Shown here piece by piece: positions 10,996-19,641 of a stretch of 64,000 nt of DNA (the first letter of the stretch is position 1; each line of letters begins with the position of its first letter). The notes under the pieces were generated by a model that did no database searches, was not told the DNA's origin, and saw only the letters and a program-made list of their open reading frames with translations. The stretch comes from Gracilaria domingensis (lineage: Eukaryota > Rhodophyta > Florideophyceae > Gracilariales > Gracilariaceae). The translations under genes and the position numbers were made by a program. The stretch is taken from contig VCMS01000018.1 of assembly GCA_022539475.1 (NCBI GenBank), positions 124,001 through 188,000 of the forward strand. The letters are read 5' to 3'.

Positions 10996-12012
10996 ATGTT
11001 CCCGTTCTGCGCTTCCCAACAGTTTTTACTTAAGTATCACTCTTTACCCCAGCAGTTCTCCGCCCCATCTTCCATTTTTATCGTCACACAAAACAATCGA
11101 ACACTTGCAATGAACTCCCAGTCCGACATGCCTCCGACTCCGCCTCCGAGTCCCAGATACTCTGACGTCCCTCAGGCCTCATCTCCCGCCCGAAGGACTC
11201 GGGCCGTTATTGTTGGAAGGGGGCTTATAGGTAACATGCTGGCGAACGAAGAAGATATGGCCATTTCCGGACACGAATTCTGCAGCATGCCTGCTACCTC
11301 TCATCTTTCTGATGTACCGATACTAGTTTGTGGAAGAACGAACACCCTGGAGACCATAATTCAGGCTTGCCCTTATTCGCTCAGAGAGAATCTCGTTTTC
11401 TTCCAGAATGGAGACATCATACCATTGCTTTCGAAGCTCGGTGTGGACAAATGTTCAAAAGTTGTCCTATACGTTGGTGTCCTCTCAAGAAACGCAGCTC
11501 CGCAAGATGGTGTCACTCCTCAAAGTCCGGATGGTCTCACTGTCGCAACAGGAAAGTGGGCCTCCAACGTTGCAGACAGGTTTAGGTCTATGGGTCTCAC
11601 TTGCGGGGTCGTCGACGAAGACACATTTCTCGTAAGCTATTATGAGAAGCTCGTGTGGCTATCAGCGTTCAACATCGTCGGGGCCTCAAGAGGTTTCATG
11701 CCTATGGACGTAGTCGCTACGGAGTGCAGTACGGTTGTGGTCACAATAATGAAAGAGCTGTTGAAGATAGTTTCGCTTAAGACGAGTACTACTTTCAACC
11801 TGGAAGAGACCGTTGGGCGACTCCTTGCATATCGGAAAACTCTCGTTGGCTTCCCTACTTCTTTCTCCGACTTTGAGTTTAGGAACGCGTACTTCTACGA
11901 GTTTTCCCGCCAAGAAAGAAACATCGTAGGAGGTGACGACGCTCCGTTTCATACAAACTACGTCAACGTTGTTAAGGAAATGTTATCTCCCTCCCCATGC
12001 CCCCAGCTTTGA
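10996..12012 (+). CDS. Ketopantoate reductase-like (ApbA/PanE family) protein
   Basis: This is an intact frame of 338 codons from the ATG at 10,996, which has a favourable GAACC context. A second ATG at 11,110 (MNSQSDMPP) would remove 38 residues that could be a targeting peptide. After a Pro-rich stretch the Rossmann start RAVIVGRGLIGNML shows the GxGxxG pattern. Then come PILVCGRTNT (end of a core strand), LVFFQNGD (the N-G motif of this family) and, in the C-terminal helical domain, YEKLVWLSAFNIVGASRG, which resembles the E-K-W-N signature of ApbA_C. The usual catalytic K-N spacing is not clear, so the substrate may not be ketopantoate. It is divergent from the epimerase gene across about 350 bp. 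No frameshift or stop was seen. Probably a live host gene; the family call is moderate. Confidence 0.7.
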   Translation: MFPFCASQQFLLKYHSLPQQFSAPSSIFIVTQNNRTLAMNSQSDMPPTPPPSPRYSDVPQASSPARRTRAVIVGRGLIGNMLANEEDMAISGHEFCSMPATSHLSDVPILVCGRTNTLETIIQACPYSLRENLVFFQNGDIIPLLSKLGVDKCSKVVLYVGVLSRNAAPQDGVTPQSPDGLTVATGKWASNVADRFRSMGLTCGVVDEDTFLVSYYEKLVWLSAFNIVGASRGFMPMDVVATECSTVVVTIMKELLKIVSLKTSTTFNLEETVGRLLAYRKTLVGFPTSFSDFEFRNAYFYEFSRQERNIVGGDDAPFHTNYVNVVKEMLSPSPCPQL

Positions 12013-12584
12013 GGTTTAGAACACAGGACTTTTCGGTGTTCTAGACCTTATTGATGTGCAAACGAAGTTTTTAGAGATAGTTAAACATAAAATTTAATTT
12101 ATCGAAATGACCTGTTCCTATTACATTACTTATACTGCTCGTCCTTCTGCGCTTCAAATATGCCCTTTTAAAACCTACATCCTTTATCACTAATACGTGG
12201 CCAAGGTTTTGCTAGATGGAAAAGGGTCACACCTTATCATTGGAGTGCACGATACTAGTACAGAAACAAGTACCAAATTGTGATATTTCTGAAGAAGTAA
12301 ACCTTTGCCATATACTGAGGGCACCCGTATAAAGTAAGGGAAACCTTTTATGGGTTTCAACCCCTAATGGAGGTCGTTTTACTCTCTTGGATTTCTAAGC
12401 TCATGTTGAAGATTTTCATAGTTTTCTTTACCAACTTGAACCTGTACATATAATTTAAGACTAAATCTTCCTTTCTTTACTGCAAAACGATGCAAAAGCT
12501 TCTCTTCCTAGTAACATTTTAAAACAGTACTACAATACCCGTATATGGTTATTCTTAGACTCTTTTTATACTACGAAACACCTT
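12013..12584. other. Intergenic, no gene recognised
   Basis: This is AT-rich sequence between the reductase-like gene and the phosphatase fragment. It holds only short frames. It presumably contains the 3' untranslated part of the upstream gene and the promoter of the downstream fragment, but I cannot point to a clear signal. Confidence 0.35.
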
Positions 12585-12662
12585 GTGAACATCAATCACA
12601 TCCTTCTCATTCGTATACCCATACCCATTTGCAAAACGAACCGTTTCGAAAGCTTTCAAAAC

Positions 12663-12824
12663 ATGTATAACTCAGAAGTTAGAGCCCAAGAAGTAACTCC
12701 TCGGCAGCTGGCTAACGAAATATTTGAAAATGGCTACGCGGTGATTAGTGATATTGACGGTACTCTGAAAAAAGCTGGGGACAATATTCCTGCCGAAACA
12801 GTCAAATGCATGAAGTACATTGAG
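12663..12824 (+). pseudogene. HAD-superfamily phosphatase, N-terminal fragment
   Basis: The ATG at 12,663 opens a frame with EIFENGYAVISDIDGTLKKA followed by IPAETVKCMKYIE. DIDGTL is HAD motif I (nucleophile and acid/base aspartates), and the following IP-x(8)-Y/L pattern is that of the HAD-IIA group (NagD, p-nitrophenylphosphatase, phosphoglycolate phosphatase). The rest of the enzyme, including the TNN, Lys and DD motifs, is not found downstream. Instead the antisense ParB-like gene begins here. The break at about 12,824 reads GAG/GTACGA, so an exon end with a donor site, and a transposon inside the intron, is also possible. I favour truncation by the neighbouring element. Confidence 0.5.
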
Positions 12825-12829
12825 GTACG

Positions 12830-14114
12830 AAGCAACACATAACAATTCCTTCATTCCAATGGGCCTCAAATCTCTTCGTATCAGCAGATTGCAACGGCAA
12901 AACTTGGCTAATCTCTTCCACTTCGGTGCACCAGTCGCTGCCAAATATTGTATAGCTTTCAGACGATGCAAACCATCCCCAATGGAGCACTTCTTCGTTA
13001 GGCGTTCCTTGTCAGTATCCCTCTCTCCAGTAGTAGCATCTTGTAAATCCATCACTGGAGAACCCATCGACTGCAATATCCCCTGCTTCTCCATACTCTT
13101 CACAAGGGCTTCAACGTTGCGTTTACATACTCCACGGACTAAATTGGGCGGAGTGTCTACGAAAGTGATGTCAACAGTAAGAAAAACCATCCGGTAGTGA
13201 TTGAGATTCACCTTTGGGACCTTCTGACGAATTCGTCTGTACGTCTTGCTCTGAGTAGGTGTCCCTTGTGTTCCAGACCGCTTGCCAGAAACATTTGAAC
13301 GTGCCATTCTTGCGGACAGAAGCACAACGTCATCGTCCTGCTGCTCCGCAGTTTGTGGTGCAATTTGGGGTACAGATGAACAAGCTCCTTGCGCATCCGC
13401 GTCTGGAACGGGGCCTTTTATGTTCTCATCTTCCTCTTCTTGCACAGCCGTCCCGTGCTGAACTGGCTGTTTCGACACAGAAGATCCCCTTGTGTCGAAG
13501 GTCTGATTCATCGCAGGGGATGCCCTTCTCGACACAGTGGGCTTCGTTGCGGATGTAGATTTTGTTTGGCCTGTCCGCTTCGTAGCTGGGGATGATCTCG
13601 TCTCCATATTCCGCTTCGTAATAGACGACGGACCGGCCCGCGAAGGTGCTACTGATGCGCTACCTCTCGGTGTTGATGAACTTCGAAATTGCTCCGTGCG
13701 GCTTGTCGGCGTCATCACCCCACTCATAGCGCTCACGGTTCGTCGCTTGGACGCCGGAATGCTGGCTTCCACCGGTTCCATCATTTTCTCATCCCAAGGA
13801 GCGGCAGTCCGGGGATACTGGATGTATTGTGGAAGATCCAGGCGCTCCGCCCGGTAAGAGTAAAACGTCTGACCGCTTCGACGGATGCGAATATTATGAA
13901 CCGCCATAAGACCTGGGTCCAATTGCTTCCTGTTCAACTCGCGAGGTTGAACACTTCCAATTCCATGCAACAACGCTTCCCCGACTATCACCTTTCCTTC
14001 ATTCTCAATATCCATCTGCAGAGAAACCCGCATTCCACCTTGCAATGATCGAGTGCTCCGCCGAGTGCGAGAAGTCATGCTTTGCGTACGCTTTCGGACA
14101 CGTGTTGGCTTCAT
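12830..14114 (-). CDS. ParB/sulfiredoxin-fold domain protein
   Basis: This is a long intact minus-strand frame starting at the ATG at 14,114. The N-terminal half is basic, with Ser/Thr/Pro-rich low-complexity repeats (residues about 120-230). Then VALVKSMEKQGI-like helices and CSIGDGLHRLKAIQYL (about residue 385) match the ParB N-terminal fold, where a D-G-x-HR loop forms the nucleotide or phosphate site. Such domains are commonly fused to DNA methyltransferases in bacteriophages, and here a methyltransferase gene is the divergent neighbour. The frame formally runs to 12,672, but below about 12,830 it reads antisense to the HAD fragment, so the true end is unclear. A possible 5' exon lies at 14,146-14,484, with GTAAGT at about 14,207-14,202. 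The join I tried does not keep the frame, so this is unproven. Confidence 0.55.
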
Positions 14115-14145
14115 GTTGAACAGCTATTGCAGTGAAAAGTGTATA

Positions 14146-14484
14146 TCAGCAATACATTGGCTCTGGACGATACAAGAACGGAGGCGAGCCTTTAAATGGC
14201 GACTTACGCTGGGCACCCCCGCTTTCGGCAGCTCCTTCCAGCGCACTGCCATTCCCGTCTGTGTCCTGTCCGTGGCCGCTCGCACGCTGATTGTACGCTT
14301 TAGAGTCGTGGAGTACGCGCAATGATGACTCACGCGAGCAATGGTCGCGCTCTCTAATCGTGGTCTTCAAGCGCTTAGCGCAGTAGTCAAGAGTACACTC
14401 ATTCACATTCATGTACAGCCTACTCCCGTCAATACAGGTGGACAGTGGCGCCAACGTACCGGCGGCCGGGTGTAGCAACATCAC
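14146..14484 (-). pseudogene. N-terminal segment shared with the divergent gene
   Basis: The minus-strand frame contains GSALEGAAESGGAQ followed by SPFKGSPP. The plus-strand segment at 16,090-16,285 has GSALGGAAESAGAQ followed by LQFKGSLP. The two are homologous at DNA level as well, in mirror positions either side of the fold-back element. It may be a 5' exon of the ParB-like gene or a duplicated leader region. A single ATG-started frame extends from 14,484, but its first half shows no similarity to the other arm. Confidence 0.45.
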
Positions 14485-14489
14485 TTCGG

Positions 14490-14668
14490 AGGGGAGTGTT
14501 TTGGGAGGTCCCGGGAAGGCGCCAGAATGTGGCCAGAACGTGACCGCGGGCGGGCGGGGGTCGGTCGTGTTAGAATAGGTACCCTAACACGACCGGACCC
14601 CCCCGCCCGCGGGCACGTTCTGGCCACATTCTGGCGCCTTTCCGGGACCTCCCAAAACACACCCCCCG
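14490..14668. repeat. Near-perfect 179-bp palindrome
   Basis: The arms run outward from GGTACC at 14,578-14,583: CGTGTTAG and CTAACACG, then CCAGAACGTG and CACGTTCTGG, then GGGAGGTCCCGG and CCGGGACCTCCC. Both halves have a C/G-rich tract. Related palindromes around the same GGTACC core lie at 15,645-15,780 and 15,815-15,957. Confidence 0.75.
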
Positions 14669-15644
14669 GCACTTTCTGCACCCACCGCGTCACCTCAGCG
14701 CACCAACCCGTCTTCTTCACCCTGCAGACGCTCCCTAATTCCCACGCGCACCACACCTACCCTCTCTGCGATCACCATATTCCTTCTGACGTGCTATCGG
14801 TCACTGAATCAGTGGCCGAATCTGTATAATTGAGTGGTTCCCACCTGTTCTACACGATGCAGCAGGGATGTAAACCACTCAATGGTAGACTGAGAGGGTT
14901 ACTCAGCGAGCAAGGCACTACTCTGTTCGCTTAGTAGCCTGTTACAGTACTCCCCATTTTTGTCTTGATCAAGGCCACCAGCAGTATATGCACCAGAAAG
15001 TTGCAATTGTGCAACATGGCACTTCACCGGCGAGCAAGCGAGGGAGGTGCCCCACTACAGAATCTCCGGGAGCAGGCGAGGCTGCGAACCCACGACACTG
15101 AGCGCTGCTGACACCAGGGTGTGAAGGGCGTTGCGAATGCGCTTCACACCCTTCCGTACGTGCTCCCCCTCTCATCGTACCAACTTTGTGCCACAAACAC
15201 AAAACGTCACAGTTCGTAGCCTCTATCGCGCCTCGCCTGATCCCGGCGATTCTGTAGTGGGGCACCTCCCTCGCCCGCTCGCCGGTCAAGTGCCATGTTG
15301 CACAATTGCAACTTTCTGGTGCATATAGTGCAAGTAGCCTTGATCAAGACAGGAATAGGGACTACTATACCAGGCTACTCAGCCAACAGTGTAGTGCCCT
15401 GCTCGCTGAGTAACCCTCTCAGTCTACCATTGAGTGGTTTACATCCCTGCTGCATCGTGTAGAACAGGTGGGAACCACTCAATTATACAGATTCGGCCAC
15501 TGATTCAGTGACCGATAGCACGTCAGAAGGAATATGGTGATCGCAGATAGGGTAGGTGTGGTGCGCGTGGGAATTAGGGAGCGGTTGGAGTATGAAGAAG
15601 ACGGGTTGGTGCGCTGAGGTGACGCGGTGGGTGCAGAAAGTGCC

Positions 15645-15957
15645 AGGAGGTGTGATTTTGGAGTTCCCGAGAAGGTGCCAGAATGTGGCCAGAACGTGCC
15701 CCGCAAGCGGGGGGGGGGGGGGGTGGTCGGTCGTGTTAGGGTAGGTACCCTAACACGACCGGACCGCAGGCACGTTTTGGCCGATTTTTTGAAAAATGTG
15801 CGATTTTATGCTCGCGGCGGGGGGTTCCCGTCGTGTTAGGGCACCTACCCTAACACGACCAACCCCCAACCCCCCCTCCCTTTCCTCCCCACCCGCGGGC
15901 ACGTTCTGGTCACATTCTGGCACCCTCTGAAGACCTCCCAAAACACACACCCCCCGT
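15645..15957. repeat. Paired short palindromes with a G15 run
   Basis: Two diverged copies of the palindrome seen at 14,490-14,668 lie side by side. The first has GTCGTGTTAGGGTAGGTACC followed by its inverse. The second has GTCGTGTTAGGGCACCTACC followed by its inverse. A run of 15 G lies at 15,709-15,723. Together they form the right end of the fold-back element. Confidence 0.6.
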
Positions 15958-16089
15958 ACTTCCCGCAGTGATTTCGCTGCACACGCCGTGCACATATATC
16001 AAACTAGACAAAACTAGCGCTTCATATCCACTTGATCCGCGACTATTAGCACAATACGCGACCTTTGCAATAGCTCCGAATCGCGACGT

Positions 16090-17030
16090 GACCGACATGC
16101 GACGCTATCGCACCCGCTCAAAGCGACAAGGACAGCGACCTCAGAAGCGAGCGGGCATGGACATGGACGAGACTGGCAGTGCACTGGGAGGAGCTGCCGA
16201 AAGCGCGGGTGCCCAGTCTAAGTTGCAATTTAAAGGGTCGCTTCCGTTGTTTGCGCTGAAGCGGACGTCGGATTTAGAGGGCTAATAGAGTTCTGCGCCG
16301 AGAACTATAGAGATATTCCGGAGGCAAGGAAGATGTTTGAGGAGGCCACTAACTCCAAGAACCTGCAGAACTTGACACTGCAACAGCTGCGAAAGAGTGT
16401 CGTCAATAACAAACCGGTAGAGCAACGATATCTTGTAACGAAGCTTCTTGACAAGAAGGACGGGGATGAGGACCAGAGACTCCGCGATTATTTCTTTCTC
16501 TCTATGGATATGGGTATATACCTACCGGTGCGATGCCTGGTTGGTTATTTCATGACCAGGAGAAAGCAGGTTCTGAAGACGACAGTGTTTATCCCACCAA
16601 CAGCTGTGAACCCATTTGAGGCCGTTATGTATTTATCATACTTCGGCCACATAATTGGGAGAGAACGACAACATCAGAATGATGAAGAAGAAACAACCGA
16701 AAGAGAAACGAAAAGTGAACCATCCACCATCTGTATACATACCCCCTTTTACGTCGTTCTCCAAAGACAACTGTGATCGACTGTGATTTGCTATCAGTGA
16801 GGTCGTATGGGCATGGAGTTGTTTTGCGGCTCATCTTGGATATAAGAAGTTCAGCAAATGGTGAAACCATACATTTGCATGAATATGCAGACGTTGAAGT
16901 TTACAGCGCTAGAGACACGGGAGTCTGGTTATGCCCCGCCAAGCCAGAGTACTCTATTCAACACACAGGATGTGCCACAGAGCAGTACTGGTGGATCGGC
17001 GGAGACCTTGAGCGATTAATGCGATAGGAA
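16090..17030 (+). pseudogene. 5' part of methyltransferase-SET gene, function unknown
   Basis: This coding-like stretch leads into the methyltransferase frames. It begins with the shared GSALGGAAESAGAQ segment. In another frame it continues as ENYRDIPEARKMFEEATNSK and then a charged, helical region to 16,776, followed by a third frame at 16,773-17,027 (HEYADVEVYSARDTG, CATEQYWW). I recognise no domain. Frame changes at about 16,280, 16,775 and 17,030 suggest decay, although small introns cannot be excluded. The ATG at 16,098 (MRRYRTRSKRQ) is the most plausible start. Confidence 0.4.
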
Positions 17031-17040
17031 CCTTCGAATA

Positions 17041-18420
17041 TTGGCTAAGGAAGTTTTGACAGACCTCGAAACCACATGCACCCAAGATAGCCTCTATATC
17101 TTGGGGGTTTATCAGATGAGGAACTGGATAGATTTTTCGGAGATACGGATGGATACCGTATCTTGTTCTGACTCCAGTGAGTTGCTTGCACGATTTCAGA
17201 ACTTTCCGGAGTTCCTACGGAAACGGATACAGGATATGCGTCATGCGGCAGGGTTTAATGTGGGCATTCACGCGGAACCGCATATTGAACTGGCGAATCC
17301 TCCTAAAACTTCCAGTAATGCCGAACCTTCTTGGACCAAGTCTGCCCCACCCCCACCTCGTCGAGAGTATATGGACCTCGTGAGCTCCGATAGCGACAAC
17401 TTCGAGAAGCCGGTGAATCGTGCGGAGCATAAATCTCGGGTTGCCGGGTACAACATCCAAAAGACTGGTAATGAGCCGCCCATGAAGGGGATATCCAGTC
17501 TCCTTCGAATGAATATGGACAAGGTGTGGAAGGGGATGAGAAAGTCACACTTTGTAGCGTACAACTGTGACATGAAGAACCTAAGGCACACACATGAAAC
17601 ATTTCTGAATCAGAGTGAGATTTTATGGGGTGAGGCACAGCTTGTTCTAACAGAGACCCTCCCTTTAACCTTCGAAGGAAGAGGAGCAAACGGAATAGTG
17701 CTCACGATATCTTCAGTGAGGAAGACATGATCAGTACGGCTGACTTAATAAGTTCCGCGCTTCGGTCTGGTGGCCACTTCATTATGTTCTGTGCCATGGC
17801 ACAGTTTCATGTTTGGCACAGGATACTCTCGGAAACGGCGAGTACGAAAGATGACGCTGGAAGCGAAGGTAAGCCAGAACTCATGCCTTACTTTAAAGTG
17901 CATGGGAATCCACTGGTATTCATCCGGGATCGAAGTAATGTCGGCGGGAATCCACGGAAGTTTGGGATACAGCCCGTAACGGAGTACGCCGTTCATGGGG
18001 TGAAGCCTGGATTGCGACCATCCGAAGAAGCCACTCGTACTCCATTTGAGGAGAACAATTTCATTCCTTCTACTTTCTCGACTAACAGGAATGTAATTGA
18101 CCGGGTGCTGAAGCCGAGAGCGGGGGAGTGGTTGACATAGAAGGTAAATGAGCCACGTAGTTCAGTACCAAGTGCGCAGTATATAAGACCGGAGCAGAAG
18201 TCCAGGGAGTTGATGAAAGAGTTGATATGTCGGTTAACAAGACCGGGTGATCGTGTCATGTTCGCGGGTACGTTTTCTACGGGTATTGCGTGCCTATCGC
18301 TGACAAAGCATAAGAAGTTCTTGGAGTGCGAGAAGAAAAGGCCATGTTTCAGCCATGCGAAGCAACATACAACGACTCTTGGCCGAAGTTCTTCGCGGGC
18401 CCTAGGAGAATCATGTTTTA
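17041..18420 (+). pseudogene. Beta-class DNA amino-methyltransferase (N6/N4), decayed
   Basis: After a Pro/Ser-rich linker (about 17,290-17,500) the frame carries HFVAYNCDMKNL and then LVLT. A shift of frame at about 17,655 gives DPPFNLRRKRSKRN, the catalytic motif IV (DPPY/F) of DNA amino-methyltransferases. HDIFSEEDM and a GGHFIMFCA strand follow. The C-terminal part has RPEQKSRELMKELI and RPGDRVM, then FAGTFSTGIACLSL and FLECEK, which correspond to motif I (SAM-binding FxGxGT) and motif II. Motif IV before motif I is the permuted beta order (Pfam N6_N4_Mtase). It would add a methyl group to adenine or cytosine amino groups in DNA. There is an in-frame TAG at 18,138, a two-residue gap before FAG, and another frameshift after CEK (about 18,340). 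I therefore call it a pseudogene, with the family call fairly certain. Confidence 0.75.
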
Positions 18421-18429
18421 TCCGAGGGT

Positions 18430-18518
18430 GAATACGGGGTGTGCAAAGCACGCGCACGGGGTAGATTGCAATTTTGACCACCCAATTCTCGAAATAATCC
18501 CGTGCACACCCCGTATTC
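18430..18518. mobile_element. MITE family C, copy 2, within the methyltransferase-SET gene
   Basis: This is an 89-bp element with 16-bp perfect inverted ends: GAATACGGGGTGTGCA at 18,430 and TGCACACCCCGTATTC ending at 18,518. It is a shorter relative of the element at 2,741-2,885. It sits between the methyltransferase and SET parts and happens to keep one frame open. Confidence 0.65.
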
Positions 18519-18789
18519 TCTCTTTTGATTCTACTAGGGCCCCCGGGGGAAGAATGACATCGTGGTTAAACAGGAGGTGGTGGATGCTGCTTCAACGACT
18601 TATGAACGGGTTCCACATCGGGACCGAGATCGGCTTGAATGGGAGGCTTTATTTGGATACCCCCAGTACCAAGTGATGCCTGCACATATTACTCAGTTCC
18701 TAGGAAGATACTGGAAGGACTGGAAGTTCGTCGACAAATGTGGACAGCATACTCCAGATCTTTGTGACGAGAAGTACTGAGGAGCTCTG

Positions 18790-19375
18790 AATCTAACGGA
18801 TATGCATATGCTGTTGAATGTTGAAGCCAATCGCTATCGCTTACATGTAGCATCTTCTAAGATTCAACATCCCCATGCTGGTATGGGGGTGTTCACGGAC
18901 CATAAGATATTGGCTGAGTAGACTATCTGTCATTTTTATGGAACTTTGGTATACACGGATCTGACGAACCGGAAGGAAAGACACTCAACGTATGGAAGTG
19001 GCTGTCTCGGAGCAACTCCTGTGCGGTGCAAGTTGTTTTCTATGATGGTCACTGTGACTGGTTCCGAGTTTCTGCACCTGAAGAACAGACCAGAACAGGC
19101 TCAAGATAGAAAGGACAGCGAAGTCTACATTGTCCCGGCGCCTTTTTGTATTGGGGGCTACATTAACGACGCCGGAAATCATGCCGGGATCTCGATTTAA
19201 TGCAGCTCCGGTCGAGCAGGACTCGAAATGCCAATGTGGAGATGGTGGAAGCAAAGTCCGTGATACAGTTTTAAGTCCGACCTTTCTAACTATGCTCTAC
19301 TTCGTTGTAGAGTAGTAAGAGATATTGAGAGGGGCGAAGAGTTGTATTTCAACTACGGATTGCAGTACGCCTGAG
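18790..19375 (+). pseudogene. SET-domain (protein lysine methyltransferase) segment
   Basis: Pieces in two or three frames line up as a SET domain. GMGVFTDHKIL (G-x-G-V-F start) is followed by TICHFYG with a TAG stop directly before it at about 18,919. PAPFCIGGYINDAGNH corresponds to the IN-H substrate motif, NANVEMVEAKSV to the N-x-x strand, and VVRDIERGEELYFNYG to the C-terminal I-x-x-GEEL-x-x-YG motif. Frame changes occur at about 19,190 and between 19,280 and 19,315. A TGTAG acceptor-like site at 19,313 leaves a tiny intron possible. It directly follows the methyltransferase on the same strand, so the original product may have been one protein joining DNA and histone methylation activities. 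No post-SET cysteines are visible. Confidence 0.7.
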
Positions 19376-19587
19376 ATTGGGCTCCGACATTGGAGCAATA
19401 GATGAGTGCAGTACCGAATAGAAAGTAAATATGCTTGTGAATGTTGCAGCTGCCAGCAATATGCGTTGTAAATGTACACTGGAGCTCTTCATCTATTTGT
19501 AACAGCGATATTTGCGACCCATTGGGCACCTCAATTTTCTAAAAAGCAGGAACTGTGGAGTCACCCGGAATATCTGAAGCGTGCACT

Positions 19588-19601
19588 CCCCCCCCCCCCC
19601 C
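19588..19601. repeat. C14 homopolymer
   Basis: An uninterrupted run of 14 cytosines lies shortly upstream of the coiled-coil gene start. Confidence 0.9.
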
Positions 19602-19641
19602 TCCAACTTTTTCGTTTCATTACCACGTTCAACTCTACAAT

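Larger units (their letters stand above)
14490..15957. mobile_element. 1.47-kb fold-back (inverted-repeat) element
   Basis: Almost the whole interval is one giant palindrome. The left arm from 14,490 is repeated inverted up to 15,957, with matched blocks throughout: GTGTTTTGGGAGGT at the left end and ACCTCCCAAAACAC at the right, GAGTGGTTCCCACCTGTTCT at 14,832 and again inverted near 15,465, and CTACAGAATCTCCGGGAGCA at 15,055 facing TCCCGGCGATTCTGTAG near 15,242. The centre, near 15,134, is itself a hairpin (GGGTGTGAAG with CTTCACACCC). Sub-palindromes occur at both ends. It lies exactly between two divergent genes, so it could be a fold-back transposon inserted in, or forming, their common promoter. 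No target duplication is clear. Confidence 0.75.

Noticed and set aside
12124-14207. Spliced ParB-like gene using GTAAGT at 14,207 and an AG at 14,124
   Set aside because: The join does not keep the reading frame of the ParB ORF, and the mirror copy at 16.2 kb lacks the donor.
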